64,000 nt of DNA from Nageia nagi (taxonomy: Eukaryota; Pinophyta), in the NCBI GenBank assembly GCA_050084985.1, contig JBITNC010000001.1, forward strand, positions 158,534,001 through 158,598,000. The letters run 5' to 3'. How positions within the stretch are numbered: position 1 is the first letter of the stretch; each line of letters opens with the position of its first letter. Below, one piece after another: positions 44,741 to 56,985 of this stretch. The notes under the pieces were generated by a model that was given only the letters and a program-made list of their open reading frames with translations, did no database searches and was not told the DNA's origin. The translations under genes were made by a program, and so were the position numbers.

Positions 44741-46098
44741 AAATTAACTTGACCTTGAAAAATTAATTGAATGATAACAATAGGATTACTTTGAGAAATA
44801 ATAAAGCATAAGTAGAGCACTTCCCTGATATACTTAATCCATTAAAATGCTTTACTAAAATTATGGATAGGTGCTAGCTTAAAAGCTTAACAATAAAGTT
44901 ATACTTAAAGCTTAACAATGAGAAAAAAACAAGCAACATATGGAGGTATAAAGTTATACTAATAAAAAAAATGATTTTTTTTTCACAATTATTTGACAAT
45001 AAATTAACTAATAATTTGATAACAACTTTGATCATTAGCAAATTTACTCTTAGATAATTAATAAAATTGTTATTGTAAAAAGGAGATAAAACTTAACAAT
45101 AAATTTGCTATTGTATTATTAGTAAATTTATTGTCAAAGTTGTATTAAAAAAGGGAGATCTCTTCTAAAATATTATTCATGCAAAGAGGTATTTCTAAAA
45201 ATCATAAGAACAATCATGATCCTCATTTATTACTTAGGATGGTTGTTATTATTAAATAAAGAGATGTCCTACAATGGAAAACATGGGGAGAGCAATGATC
45301 CATGACTTAAACAAGCAATGACCCAAGACTCTCAAATTTTTGTAAAAAATAAAAATGAAAATTGATCGACTAATAAATTTAATATTACAAAAATTAACTC
45401 TAATAAATTTAGAATTACTATAATTTAACTATATTTTAAAAATAATTGAGATAATTAAAATATTAATTAAAATATTTAAATAAATAATTAATCATTTAAA
45501 AATAATAATAAGAATGAATCAATATTAAAAAATCAATCCACATTTAATTTTTGTTTCATACTTAATTGTTGTTATGTAATATTTATTATTTTTTTATGAA
45601 TAATATGTGAAATATTTATTGCATTTTTATTTATAGTTTTTGTTATATTTTTATTTAATAATATTTATATAAGATATGCATATTTGAAAAATATATGCCT
45701 CAAGATGATATCTCTTGGTATTTTGTAGATATATATTTAATATATGTAAAGTGTAAACTAGAAGATTGTATATATCTATAGAAGTACATGTGGTGAATAA
45801 GACTGGATAAATGATATTTCAAGGCAAAAAGGACCTTGTGGAATTTCATCTTATTAGTGAATTAAACTACAAAGGATCAAAATATTGTAAAATAATTGAC
45901 AAAGCAACCTAAAAATTCAATGTATACCTCATAAATTTTAGTAAATTGTTGGTAAATTTGGGTTTGCTAAACACACCAAACATAAACATTGGAAACATAA
46001 ATATTCATTAATTTATGAAAATTTTCTATTAAAATTTTATTATTATTTCTTTGAATATCATATATATAATATAAACAATATTTTCCATAGTATATATC
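44741..46098. other. AT-rich, no gene seen
   Basis: Contains a weak inverted pair TTGACAATAAATT (about 44993) and AATTTATTGTCAA (about 45124). No coding motif. Confidence 0.4.
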
Positions 46099-46604
46099 TG
46101 TATTTTTAAGGTTGAAATATGAGTTAATTATATCATACTAGCTTTGATATAACCTCTTATATATCAAGAAATACCAAGAGATATCATTTTCGATATGTAT
46201 CAAATATTTCATAAATATATAAATAATATTTATTAAAATTAATATAGTCAACTTTGTATCAAAATTTTAATAAAATCAAAATAATTAGCCAAATATTTAT
46301 GACTGACAGACAATGCGATATTTTGCCTCCCCACCTCGGATGACCATTGTAGAAACGCCTCTTGATGTAATTATCATTGAATGGGATTGCATTTGTTTGA
46401 TATAAAATTAAGCAGACTACCATTATAGAAATGCCTCTCGATGTATTTATCATTGAATGGGATTTCATTTGTTTGATATAAAATTAAGCTAGGGTCTAAG
46501 TTGAATCTTCAAATTCAAGTATGATAATAATCTTGTAATGATAATATATGTAAAAGTAATAAATATCAAATGTACTATTATGAAATATCCCAACATACAT
46601 GAAA
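46099..46604 (+). repeat. Dispersed repeat, copy 1, with internal 76-bp tandem pair
   Basis: Starts TGTATTTTTAAGGTTGAAAT and ends ACATGAAAT, as does 62800-63000. This copy has about 240 extra bases inside and two tandem copies of a 76-bp unit (46343-46418 and 46419 to about 46492), each containing TATCATTGAATGGGATT and TTTGTTTGATATAAAATTAA. Confidence 0.7.
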
Positions 46605-48242
46605 TAAAGTGTAATGGTAAGGTTAGCTACTAAATGGTAATCCTTTGACATTGGAACTATTAAGGCCCATTTTACTTTCTAAAGATAAATAATATATAAT
46701 AAAAGTAATAACATTATAAATGTTTGAATATGTTGATTTATATTAGTGATAATTGTATAACTATATAGATATAGAATTCACTAAGAAATTTCTAATAAAT
46801 ATAATTTATATAATTGATGATTCTCTATAACTAAGACAATATTTTATTTTCTCTTATATTTAAGTTAGTAGAGCAAAAAGGGCCTTTGGTAGTATTTATA
46901 AACTGTTGCCTAATGCCTTTACCAGAGGTTACTTAATTGCCTTTTATGCAATCTCTTATGGTGGAGACTATCTATCATTGCTATAGAGTATCTTAAATTG
47001 TTGCTCTAGGTATTAAAGAGGTGGTTTTAAATTATAATATTATCATTTAAGGGGGAAAATTTAAATCATTGCTTGATAATTACATTTAAAAAAAAAGGGA
47101 TGTAGCCTTGAAGCATTCTTGGAAGAATGCTTCTGGGAAACACTATCCTTGATTACCTGAGGAACCTGAGCTTGATCATAGTGAGCCCAATTATAGTGTT
47201 GACCATGGGCTCCCGAAGGATGAACCAATGGATTTGACCAATTACTATTCACTTACAAATTTTTAATACACAACATAATTGAAAATAAATTAAAATATTA
47301 ACATAAAAAACAAAATTATGTGCACACTATATCATTATCAAATAATTACACATCATTATGAAAGTATAAAAGTTTCAATAAATACATCAAAAATAATTAA
47401 TTTTAATAATTACAATTAACATACACCAAAAATACCTCAATTATACTTACCTTGATAAAACCTGTTAGATATTATATGAAATGAAACAATGCAACTCTAC
47501 CATATGATATGATATTTGGAAGATACACGTTACAAACATAATTTCATTGGTACGATAAGGATGCAAATTTACCATTTTTGGACTAGTTTTGACACTTAGA
47601 AAATTTCTAGGTGGAACAGTTACAACTATTCAGTGAAAACCCTAATGACATGATGCATTATTGAAAATAATTGAAATAATTGAGCATAATTGAAAGTATA
47701 GAGCAAATTTGTTAGAGCATATTTGAATCTTATTATTCTTATATTTAAATTATGATATATAATATGAAATGAATTAAATACACCATATGCTATGATATGA
47801 AATAATTTAAATACATCATATGATCCAAAAATTAGCTTAGAGAAGGAAAGCAACTATTCAACCAAAAAAATTCTAAACTTTGTAAAAAACCAATCTAAAA
47901 GTGGTAAACAACTATTCAAACTAGAAATTTCCAAATGTTAAGAACTAGTCCAATAGTGATGAATAATTGTTCAAACTTAGATTCCTCGATAATATATTGC
48001 TCGACAATAAAACCTACAAGCCTAGATCATTTATTTATATAAATCTTATAAATATTAATAAATTTGAGAAAGAAAATAAATAATATTGTTTCAATGAGAT
48101 ATTACAAAAAAATTAAAAAAATGATAGTTTATGAAACTAATGAACACATACAAACCTATTGAAAGGGTACATCCATTGATATGCTATAGTTACACATAGA
48201 TGTACCTCCTCCACCAAGTAAACTATTAAGTGCATTGTGATA
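46605..48242. other. AT-rich, no gene firmly seen
   Basis: The expected end of the minus-strand CACTA transposase (DUF4216 region) would fall here but I could not recognise it. The frame 47061-47252 (-) matches no known family. Confidence 0.35.
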
Positions 48243-49827
48243 TCAAAAAATGAATTTTTGAAGAAAACATAATATTTCCACAAGCTCTTTCTCTAATTTC
48301 TCTATTTTTTTAGGAACCACCACTTTAGTGCATATATCCCTATAGAACATACATAACTTACAAATGTGTTTTTGCACTTTCTTATCAAGCATATATCGTA
48401 GCACTACCAAAAGAATATTTTGAATGAGAACATGAAAAATCATGTGATTTCAGACCAAGGATCTTAAGATCTTTCATAAATATGTGTTTCTCTAATATTA
48501 GATAATATCCATCAAGTGCTTTCATATTGTAAAATGTTTCATAGAACCTTTGTTTCTCAACCTTTGATAGATTGTAAGGTACTGCTAGAAGATATATCTT
48601 ATTATTAAATATTTATGGCCATAATGTACTCTTGATATTCATAATTTTTAAATCCTTACAAGATTTTCTGTCATCCTTTGACTTTTTCTCAATATCTAAC
48701 AATGTCCCAAATAGGATTTTGCAAATATTTGTCCCCACATGAATCACACCCAAGTTGTGATGAACAAAAAGATATTTTTCATAGATATAAGCATTAAATT
48801 AAACTTATTCAATATTGAGATATATAACAAGAAATACAAAAATGAAATTTCATGTTGTACATTTCAATATGATAGATATGATCTTTATGAAGGTATCTTC
48901 TATGGCCCATGTAAATGTTCTTATTACTAAATTTAAGTAGGTATGAATATGTGTTCTCACCACATATTGGACATGCTAAAAATCCCTTTATCATCCATTC
49001 TAATAGGTTTTTATAATTATAAAAATCATAAATGACCCACTTCATTATTGATCTCATATTTAATGTGGTTTTATGAAATGCATCATACATTTCTACTCCT
49101 TCAATCCATAGTTTGTGTAAGTCGTCAACTAAAGGCTATAAAAAATATCAATATCATTACCTAGTTTATTAAGGCTACATATTAACAAGCAAAGCACTAA
49201 ATAATCCCTCTTCATTAAAATCCATTATGGAAGGTTGTACATGACTAGCACAACCAACCAACAAATGTAAGAAGTACTAAAGTCAGCAAAATAATTAAAC
49301 CCATCAGTTTCCATTGCTAGTTGTACATTTCATATATCATGAGAAAAATCCAACCATAGAACATCTATATTTTCCTATGTTGGAGAGTTGACTAGATGTC
49401 ATATATTGCCATCTAAACTCTTGTGCTAGGAATTCCACATCATATTCTTTGAAACCATTATAGAGTTACAAGTAGAAACTAACTCACTTCATCCATGTCC
49501 AATAATATTGAAAGAAACAAATACAACAAATATAATTATATAATAAATCACTTACCTAAATATTTTCTACAACCTTCTTATAATGGGAAAATACATCAAC
49601 ACCATTGCATGGACCTTGATTATTTTCTTTTTCTTTTTTCAACATTCATCATGTTTCTAGAAAGATGCACCATATTTTGGGAAAGCTTCTAAATTTTCAT
49701 GCTCTTCTTAATATAAAATACAATCATTGATGCATGCATGTATTGTTACATAATATAACATTAATGGCTTCAAAATTTTCTTCATTGCATATGAGGACTC
49801 TAGAACTATATTGCTGATTAGGATAAT
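48243..49827 (-). pseudogene. Second CACTA transposase (TNP2 / DUF4218), interrupted by Copia D
   Basis: Minus strand, from right to left: Y-A-M-K-K-I-L-K-P-L and I-H-A-C-I-N-D-C-I-L-Y (49720-49800), M-Y-F-P-I-I-R-R-L (about 49570), D-G-F-N-Y-F-A-D-F (about 49290), P-L-V-D-D-L-H-K-L-W (about 49110), then the open frame 48809-49090 with G-F-L-A-C-P-I-C-G-E-N-T and Y-M-G-H-R-R-Y-L-H-K-D-H. The DUF4218 part is 48243-48443 (L-C-M-F-Y-R-D-I-C-T-K-V-V-V). These are consecutive TNP2 motifs, more complete at the N-terminal side than in the large CACTA. The gene is cut at 49828 by the LTR of Copia D. Termini of this transposon were not found. Confidence 0.8.
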
Positions 49828-50322
49828 TGTTGGAATGTATAATTCATTATTGTAAATGTTATGTAATAATCTTCTATGTAAGTTCACTAATACTTAAGGG
49901 TATCATTTTATACCTTAAGTATTTAAGCGAATATGATAATGTAACTTGTCCTACACTCCATGTCATGAGCATGCCCCTTGGTAAAAGGATGTGCATGTCA
50001 TGCTTTTGTACATTAGATAAAAGGGTGATCTAAAGAGAGATTTTGGCCTATAAATAGAAGGCTCATTCTTTGGATCACACACCAATTTGTGGAGCAAAGT
50101 TATGCTATAGGATAGTGTTTAGGAGATGAGATTAGGAGATTTGTAAGAGTTCATATTGTGAATGAAGTGAGATCTAGTTAGTGGATGTACTCCTAGTTGG
50201 AGGAACCACTTACATCTTGAGTTATCTTTTTGAGATTACTTTGTGAGTTTGTTAGATGTGTTTATGAAATTTCAAGAGATCTTGGTTGTTTAGGATTTAT
50301 ATTGTTAGTATTTATTCCTTCA
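49828..50322 (+). repeat. 5' LTR of Copia D
   Basis: Starts TGTTGGAATGTAT, ends CCTTCA; TATAAATAG at 50049-50057; U3 stem-loop at 49883-49931. Confidence 0.88.
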
Positions 50323-50325
50323 AAT

Positions 50326-50337
50326 TGGTATCAGAGC
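50326..50337 (+). other. Primer-binding site of Copia D
   Basis: TGGTATCAGAGC, an exact match to the initiator-Met tRNA site used by plant Copia elements, 3 bp after the LTR. Confidence 0.9.
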
Positions 50338-50413
50338 TCCTTGGAGGCTCATATTCACATCCTTGGTGTGGATCTCTTCTTCTTGGTTTTCATCTCTTCA
50401 TTTCATTATTGAG

Positions 50414-53033
50414 GTAAAATTCAAGATAAGGCATAATATTATTTTTGAAGATTATTTTTTATAATACTAACACATATGCTAGTTCATTTATTTGTGTAAT
50501 TTTTTTTTTTCATATATAGCAATATAATGCAATTGTGGTTTATAATAACATTCCTTATGTTAGTTACAACTTTTGTTTGCAAAAATATTCTATATATATT
50601 GCTATAATGGCTAACAAAATTTTAATAAGATATAATTTTTTGTAGCTTACCATATTTTACCTGCAATTTTTTCACAAATTATTTATAAAGATTGCTACAA
50701 TTTTTTATTTTTTTATTTTTGTTAAATTGAAATTTTGTATTTTAATATATATATACAACACTTTATTATAAATATGTATATAATCCTTTACCTTTTTTCT
50801 ACTCAAAATAAAAGAAGGATAGGCTTCAAACACTTGATAATATATATATATTTTTTTTTCATATAAACCATTTTTTTGAGTAAGAAATTACAAGGTTTAT
50901 AGTTGAAATATAATTTTACAAAAATTGCATTATTTTCCCATGAACTCATGCAAATCATATTAGTTTTTTTTAGCAGCCCTCTATTACTACTGTAATGTCT
51001 AAAGGGAAAGAAGGATTTATTGGGTTGGCATGCTCTATGCCACCATGTGCCTTTGAATGCCCTCACACACCTTTTTTTTTTCTATTTTTGTCTTCCTCAA
51101 CATGCCTATATCTTTCCCACCATTTAGGGAAACAAAGGATGGGGGATTCTTTGTTAGTTGGGTAGGTCCATTGTGCCCATATCTATCGATGCCTCTCACT
51201 TCGAGGCTCCTCCATCGTGCCTCCTATAATGAAAATAGTGGCACATATTATGAGATGTGTTTCTTGAGGTATTTATAGTGAGTGAAATCTACCCCTCTTC
51301 TTTGCGACCTTTGTGGCACCTCCTATTGCTTTGCCTCTGCTTCTCCTCCTTGCATCTGGTCTCACCCTCATTTCTCCTTTGTCGCCTGTGATCTTCTCTA
51401 TGTGGCCTTAATTTTTTTCTTTCCTCTTTTGTTTATTCACCAATTGACTTGCTTAATAAATAATTACACCCTTCTTTGAGGCTTTAATTATTTTTACAAG
51501 TAAGTTCCTTCTTCTCATTATGACTTGCTATGCGTGGAGTAAAAATGAAGGAAAATCACTAAATTGGGTTGTGAATTTAATGCATTTGGGTAGAGTGTAG
51601 ACTTAGTTTGTCATATCAAATTAGAGTGGAGGTGTCTCATTTATTTGTGGTAAAGTAATGATGATTTTGTTTCTTCTACTTGGAGCAAGTTTCTTCAAGA
51701 TAGCTTTAACTAGATAGGTATACTAGAGGCATATCTTTACAAGTTTTATTTTGCCTTAATTACGTTGCACTTTACATTGGTAAATATTACTTAGCTAAAA
51801 GTAATATTACTTATGATATTTAGGTAACAAAGGGGAATTTTTTTACTTAATTTTTTAGATCTTTAGAGTAATGTTATGGAATAAACATACTTAGAAGATA
51901 TTTTTCCATAAACTAGTATGCTATCTTTAAGAATAAATCTTTAAGTATAAAGGGGGATGTATAAATTATTACTTAAATTTTATTCTATTACTTTATCTTG
52001 TGTTGAAATATTGCATAATACTTAAAGTTTATTTTTAAATATGTATGCTTTGTACTTAAGTTGAAATGATGCATGCTTAGTACTTAAGTTGGAATGATGC
52101 ATGGAATATCTAATACCATTCTAATTTTTTTTCCTATAAAAAGTGATGGATTTTTATTACTTTTGTAAGTAATCATTCCTTATTCTAAGTTAAAGAATGC
52201 ACTTGTGCAAATTATGGACTTATGTAAAGATGTCCTTTAGGGATTAGTAAATAAAATCCATTGGACTCTTAAGTTTTAAGTTATTGATGGATAATATTCT
52301 TTTTTTTATGCACCTTACTTTATGTTTTGCAACTTTTCTTTACTTATGCAAATAAAAATGCAAATATTGAAATGATAAACCCTATAAAATGAACACATCT
52401 ACATGTACATTTTGCAACATGAATTGTTTGGGGAGTCATGAAGTGAGGATAGGCAGATTGGAGCCTTTAAGTTCAATGATCCAAATGGTGAAAAGTCCAT
52501 ACTTCTCAATTGCCCCTAAGTTCTCTATTGGTATAGAAATAACTCCAATAGGTGGATAGGCATGTGTGTAGTGATACCACATGTATGCACATCCATTCAA
52601 TGATTATCTTGATAACTTAAAAGGACAACTTGAAACATAATCAAGATTAATAATGTAATCAATCCAATAAATGTCATAACCTTGGAAAATAATAGGTACT
52701 TATCCTTGTGAGAAAGTATAATAGTAACCAAGGTGAACTGGTTGAGGATTGGTAGTACTTGGGCTCTTCTTATGTGGGCATCTAGATGAAGGCCTAATTT
52801 TAGACAAAAAAAATAAGCCTCAACAATGTCACACTACATCTACAATTCTTGAGATGAGAAATGTATTTGGGTACATAGTTTATTATTTGAGTTGTAAAAC
52901 ATTTGCACTTATGAATCAAATTAAGCATCTATTTAGTGTTCAATTTAACATGTATTATTTAATTGGTTAAAATTTAACATATAATATTATTTATTGAACC
53001 ACATGCTTATTACTTTTTCACATCCTTATGTAG
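50414..53033 (+). other. Long leader of Copia D, candidate 5' leader intron
   Basis: Begins ATTGAG|GTAAAATTCAAG (GT at 50414) and ends CTTTTTCACATCCTTATGTAG| (53031-53033), followed by CAAGTGGGAGAC. The end has a good pyrimidine tract. Same borders as element A (3064-6070, -). Homology to A is clear near both ends (e.g. GCTAGTTCATT near 50475, CATGGAGTAAAA-like near 51535, and 52430-52930). The middle holds a CT-rich block (51050-51480) that does not align well with A and ends at an AA|GTAAGT-like site (51500), which could be an extra leader exon. All splicing is inferred. Confidence 0.5.
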
Positions 53034-54037
53034 CAAGTGGGAGACTCTTTTTTACCCAAACACATTCTTGATGGTTCCAACTTTGGGATTTGGGAACCTT
53101 GGATGAGAGTTGAATTATAGATAAGGAAGCTTCAGCAAATAGTGAATGATAATCTTGTACCTCCTACAGATGAAAAGGCACTAGAGGCTTACAACATAAA
53201 GAATGAGTTGGCAACCTCCATGATCTTCTGTGTAGTTTTAAATGATGTGCATGTGCTCTTGATGATTTTCTCTTCAACCTTAGCAAAGGAAGATTGGGAT
53301 AAGCTTAAGCAAATCTACCTTGGTTCAAAGTTTTCAACAAGGTTTACCATTCTCCAAAAGTTGCTTCAATCTCATTAAGGGAAAGATGAAAATGTGGCTA
53401 TCTACTTGAACAAAATCATTAACTTAAGGACCCAACTTATTGTTTGTGGGTACAATTAGATCAATGATGAGTTCATGATATTCATTATTCTCCAAAGCTT
53501 TTTTTTAAAGTTTGGTAACTTTGTGATGGTCATGGAAATAAGGCTTGAAGAAGAAGAAGAAGTCTTATCCTTTGAGAACCATTCTAGGCTCCTTTTGAAG
53601 AATGAGTAAATTCTTAACAAAAAGGTGTTGATTTCTTCTCCTAAAGATAATAACATTGCTCTTAGAGCAACCAAAATTCCTTTCAAGAAGAAGTTCAACC
53701 ATGAAAGGAAATATTATCCTTCTTCCTTCAAAAGGTTTTAGAAAAGAAATAATGGCAACAATAGAAACAATAACAATAATAGTAAGAATAATGGCAACAA
53801 TAATCACTTCAAGCAAAGACATGAAAAAGGCAAAGCAAATAATCCATATCAGAAAATATTTTATGGTAATTGCAACTATTGTGGCATACAAGGTCATAAA
53901 GAAGTTGATTGCTATAAAAAGAAAAGAGAGGAAGAGAACAAAGATAATGAAAATATAAATAACTTTAAAGGAAAGAAAAATATTCAAGCTAGTTTGCTAC
54001 AGTGCTCTAATCCATGTCTCGCACTTTTTCATTTGAT
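53034..54037 (+). pseudogene. gag pseudogene of Copia D
   Basis: Reads Q-V-G-D-S-F-L-P-K-H-I-L-D-G-S-N-F-G-I-W right after the candidate acceptor, then a TAG where Gln is expected, then N-D-N-L-V-P-P-T-D-E-K-A and the UBN2 capsid (53142-53378). After further stops and an Asn-rich basic tail, an intact CCHC zinc knuckle C-N-Y-C-G-I-Q-G-H-K-E-V-D-C lies at 53871-53912. It would have packaged the element RNA. An ATG at 53028 is followed at once by TAG, in this element and at the matching place in A, so the true start is either upstream (spliced) or lost. Confidence 0.85.
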
Positions 54038-54600
54038 TGGATTGTTGATTCTAGTTACATTAATCACCTATGTTTTGAAAGAGAAAATTTTGAGAACTTT
54101 CATAAGTATAAAAATATGTAGTTGTGATAGGTGATAACTCTACTTTTGAAGTCCAAGGAATTGGGAGTGTGTTGATTTATGAGAAGGTTCTTGATAATAT
54201 GCTCTATGTTTCTAAGCTTAGGATGAACCTTATCTCCATGATCTAAGTTTCTAGAAAATGGTACATTTTTGAGTGCAACTCTCAATCTTGGTGCATGAAG
54301 AAAGGACTTGCCATGTTGGTTAAAGGATCAATAAAAGATGATCTCTACATTGTGGATCAAGTTAAAATAAAGATTTGTGTTGCTACAAATGTATGTTCTA
54401 GAGGCAATCTTTGGCACCATCATTTAGGGCATCTTAACCACAAGAGTATTTAATTCATGAAAGACCAATAACTTATGGAAGGTTTGCCTTTGAATTTATC
54501 CTTTGATTGGTCTATGTGAGAAGTGAATTCTTGGCAAGATGCATAGATAAAAGTTTAAAAAAGATAAAGAAACAAGAGCATCTCAACCTATTCAACTTGT
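54038..54600 (+). pseudogene. Protease and GAG-pre-integrase of Copia D
   Basis: Opens W-I-V-D-S-S-Y-I-N-H-L-C-F-E (Asp codon at 54047; D-S-S for the usual D-S-G). A stop follows near 54118, then the frame resumes with L-W-H-H-H-L-G-H-L-N-H-K-S-I (about 54410-54450) and L-C-E-K with the last Cys of the zinc motif changed to a stop (TGA, about 54513). Confidence 0.82.
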
Positions 54601-55370
54601 GCATTCAAATTTAATGGGTTTGTTTTAGACTAAGTTGCTTGGAGGAGCATCTTACATCTTGACCTTCATTGATGACTTTAGTAGAATGACCTTTGGGTAT
54701 CTACTTGAGCACAAGTATCAAATATTTGTAAGTTTTAAGTTTTTTAAGACCTTTTTTGAGAATCAAACTAACCTTAAAATCAAGATGTTGAGATTAAATA
54801 ATGGAGAAGAATATAATAGCAATGAGTTCAATGTCTATTGTGCTAAGTATGGAATCAAGAGGTAATTTACAATTCCATACACTACTCAGTAAAATAGTAT
54901 TACCAAAAGGAAAAATAAGATAATTATGGAGATGGCTAGATGCATGCTAGGTAATATTCCTAGTTTCTTATGAGGTGAAGCTATGAGCACTACTATTTAC
55001 ACTTTGAATAGGTGTTCTATAAAAGCTGTTCAAGGTAAAACTCCTTTTGAGGCATGGTTAGGAAGAAAACCTAACATTTCACACCTTATAGTGTTTGGTT
55101 ATGAAGCATTCTCTTGCATTGTTTCTAAGAAAAGGAAGAAGTTGGAAAAAAGGGTTAAAAAATGCATCTTTATGGGTTATGATAGTCACCATAGAGGCTA
55201 CAGGCTCTACTCTTCATCCTAAAAAGACATGTTTATTTCAAAGGATGTAAATTTTAATGAACTTCCTAAAGAATATACTTCTAATGAGGATGTTGATGAT
55301 CTAGAGGACTCTTTAGTTACACCTAGCTAGTTAGATATTGATGTAGTCAAGTCACCTTAGGAGCAAAATT
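54601..55370 (+). pseudogene. Integrase of Copia D
   Basis: S-Y-I-L-T-F-I-D-D-F-S-R-M-T-F-G-Y-L-L gives the first Asp; L-R-L-N-N-G-E-E-Y has Asn at the second; the third motif is near K-R-K-N-K-I-I-M-E-M-A-R (54905-54940). The C-terminal part 54983-55222 has F-E-A-W-L-G-R-K-P and K-K-C-I-F-M-G-Y-D-S-H-H-R-G-Y. Stops at several former Gln/Trp codons. Confidence 0.85.
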
Positions 55371-56985
55371 CTTAAACTCAAAGGATAACAAGGAGCATGA
55401 CCTTGAATAAATCCTTATTTTCTAAGATTAACAACAAGCATGAACCCTTATCATTTAAGGAAGCTTCAAAGCATGAGTGTTGGATGGAGGCCACAAAAGT
55501 GGAGTATGAGATACTTATGAAAAATGAAACTTGATATTTGGTTCCTTATCCCAATGAGAAGAATGTGATTGGCAATAAGTGGATCTTCAAGGTCAAGTTT
55601 AATTTTGTTGAAGATATTGAGAAATACAAGGAAAGGTTAGTAACCAAAGGTTTTACTCAAAAATATGGTGTAGATTATGAGGAAACCTTTGCTATAGTGG
55701 CAAATATGCCTATTGTGAGAATTATCCTTGCTCTTTTTGTAGCTCAAAGATAGAAAGTTTTTCAACTTGACGTTAAGAGTGCATTTCTCAATGGTGACTT
55801 AGATGTTAAAATTTTTATTAATAAAATAGAAAGGTTCATTGTGGAAGGAAAAGAGTCCTTTGTGTGCAAGCTAAAGAAGTCATTATATGGACTTAAGCAA
55901 GCACCTAGAGCCTAGTACAAGAATATTTCAAAATATTTTGTAGACATTGGTTTCTCTAAGTGTTTTTTTGAATCCGATCTATATGTGCTCAATCAAGGAA
56001 AATATGTAGTCTTGATTCTCCTTCATGTGGATGATCTTTTGATTACTAGGAACAATGATAAAATCATTCAAGAGTCCATATCCAAACTTAAGGTAATATT
56101 TGAAATGACTGATCTTGGTCTCTTGCATTACTATCTTGAAATGCAAGTGTATCAATACAAGGATTGTACTTATCTCAATCAATCTAAGTATACATCAAAC
56201 ATCTTATAGAAGTTTGGAATGAAGGAGTGTAGGTATGCTATGATCCCAATCTCTTCTGGAATCACCATTTCTCTAAGCTTCAACTCTTAGTTGGTTGATG
56301 CTACTGCTTATAGATAATTAATTGGTAGTCTTTTGTATTTGACTATTTCTAGGCTAGATATTACCTTTGCAGTGAATCTGATGGCACAATTCATGTAGAA
56401 ACCATATGTTGAGCACCTCAATGCTATGAAGCAAATCTTGAAGTATGTTGCAGGGACTAAAGATCTTGCTCTCAAGTATTCTATGTTGACCTCATTTGTT
56501 CTCTTTGGATTCTCAGATTTTGACTATGGGAGAGATAGTGATGATAGGAAATCAACCTTTATGTATGTGTTTAGCATTGGTTTAGGTGCTATATCTTGGG
56601 CTTCCAAGAAGCAACCTACTATTTCTTTTTCCACCATAGAAGCTGAATACCATGCCATGTCTGTTGCAGCCTAAGAAGCTATTTGGCTAAGGCATCTTTT
56701 GAAAGAAATTAGGTATGAGCAAGTTGGATCATCTTTGATTTTTTTAGATAATCAGTTGGCTATTTATTTGGTTAAGAATCTTATGTTGCATCAGAGAACA
56801 AAATATGTGGAAATCTAGGCCCATTTTATTAGGGAGAAGGTTTTTAATGGCATCATACACCTGGAGTATTATCCATCTACCTTGAAATCCATTGATTTAT
56901 TCACTAAGCCCCTCCCAAAAGCTTAGTTTTATAAGCTTAGGGATGTTATCAAGTTGGTGAAGTTATCCTCAAGGGGGAGTGAAGT
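55371..56985 (+). pseudogene. Reverse transcriptase and RNase H of Copia D
   Basis: RVT_2: K-H-E-C-W-M-E-A, N-V-I-G-N-K-W-I-F-K-V-K, T-K-G-F-T-Q-K-Y-G-V-D-Y-E-E-T-F, F-Q-L-D-V-K-S-A-F-L-N-G, G-L-K-Q-A-P-R-A then TAG (55913-55915) in place of Trp. The catalytic block is L-L-H-V-D-D-L-L-I (HVDD at 56024-56035, Asp pair kept). RNase H: F-S-D-F-D-Y-G-R-D-S-D-D-R-K-S-T, I-S-W-A-S-K-K-Q-P-T and E-A-E-Y-H (56426-56674), then K-Y-V-E-I and L-F-T-K-P-L-P. About ten stops, nearly all explicable as C-to-T or G-to-A changes. Confidence 0.88.

Noticed and set aside
47626-47853. A minus-strand membrane-like frame
   Set aside because: No family resemblance; Phe/Ile/Tyr-rich translation expected from AT-rich DNA.
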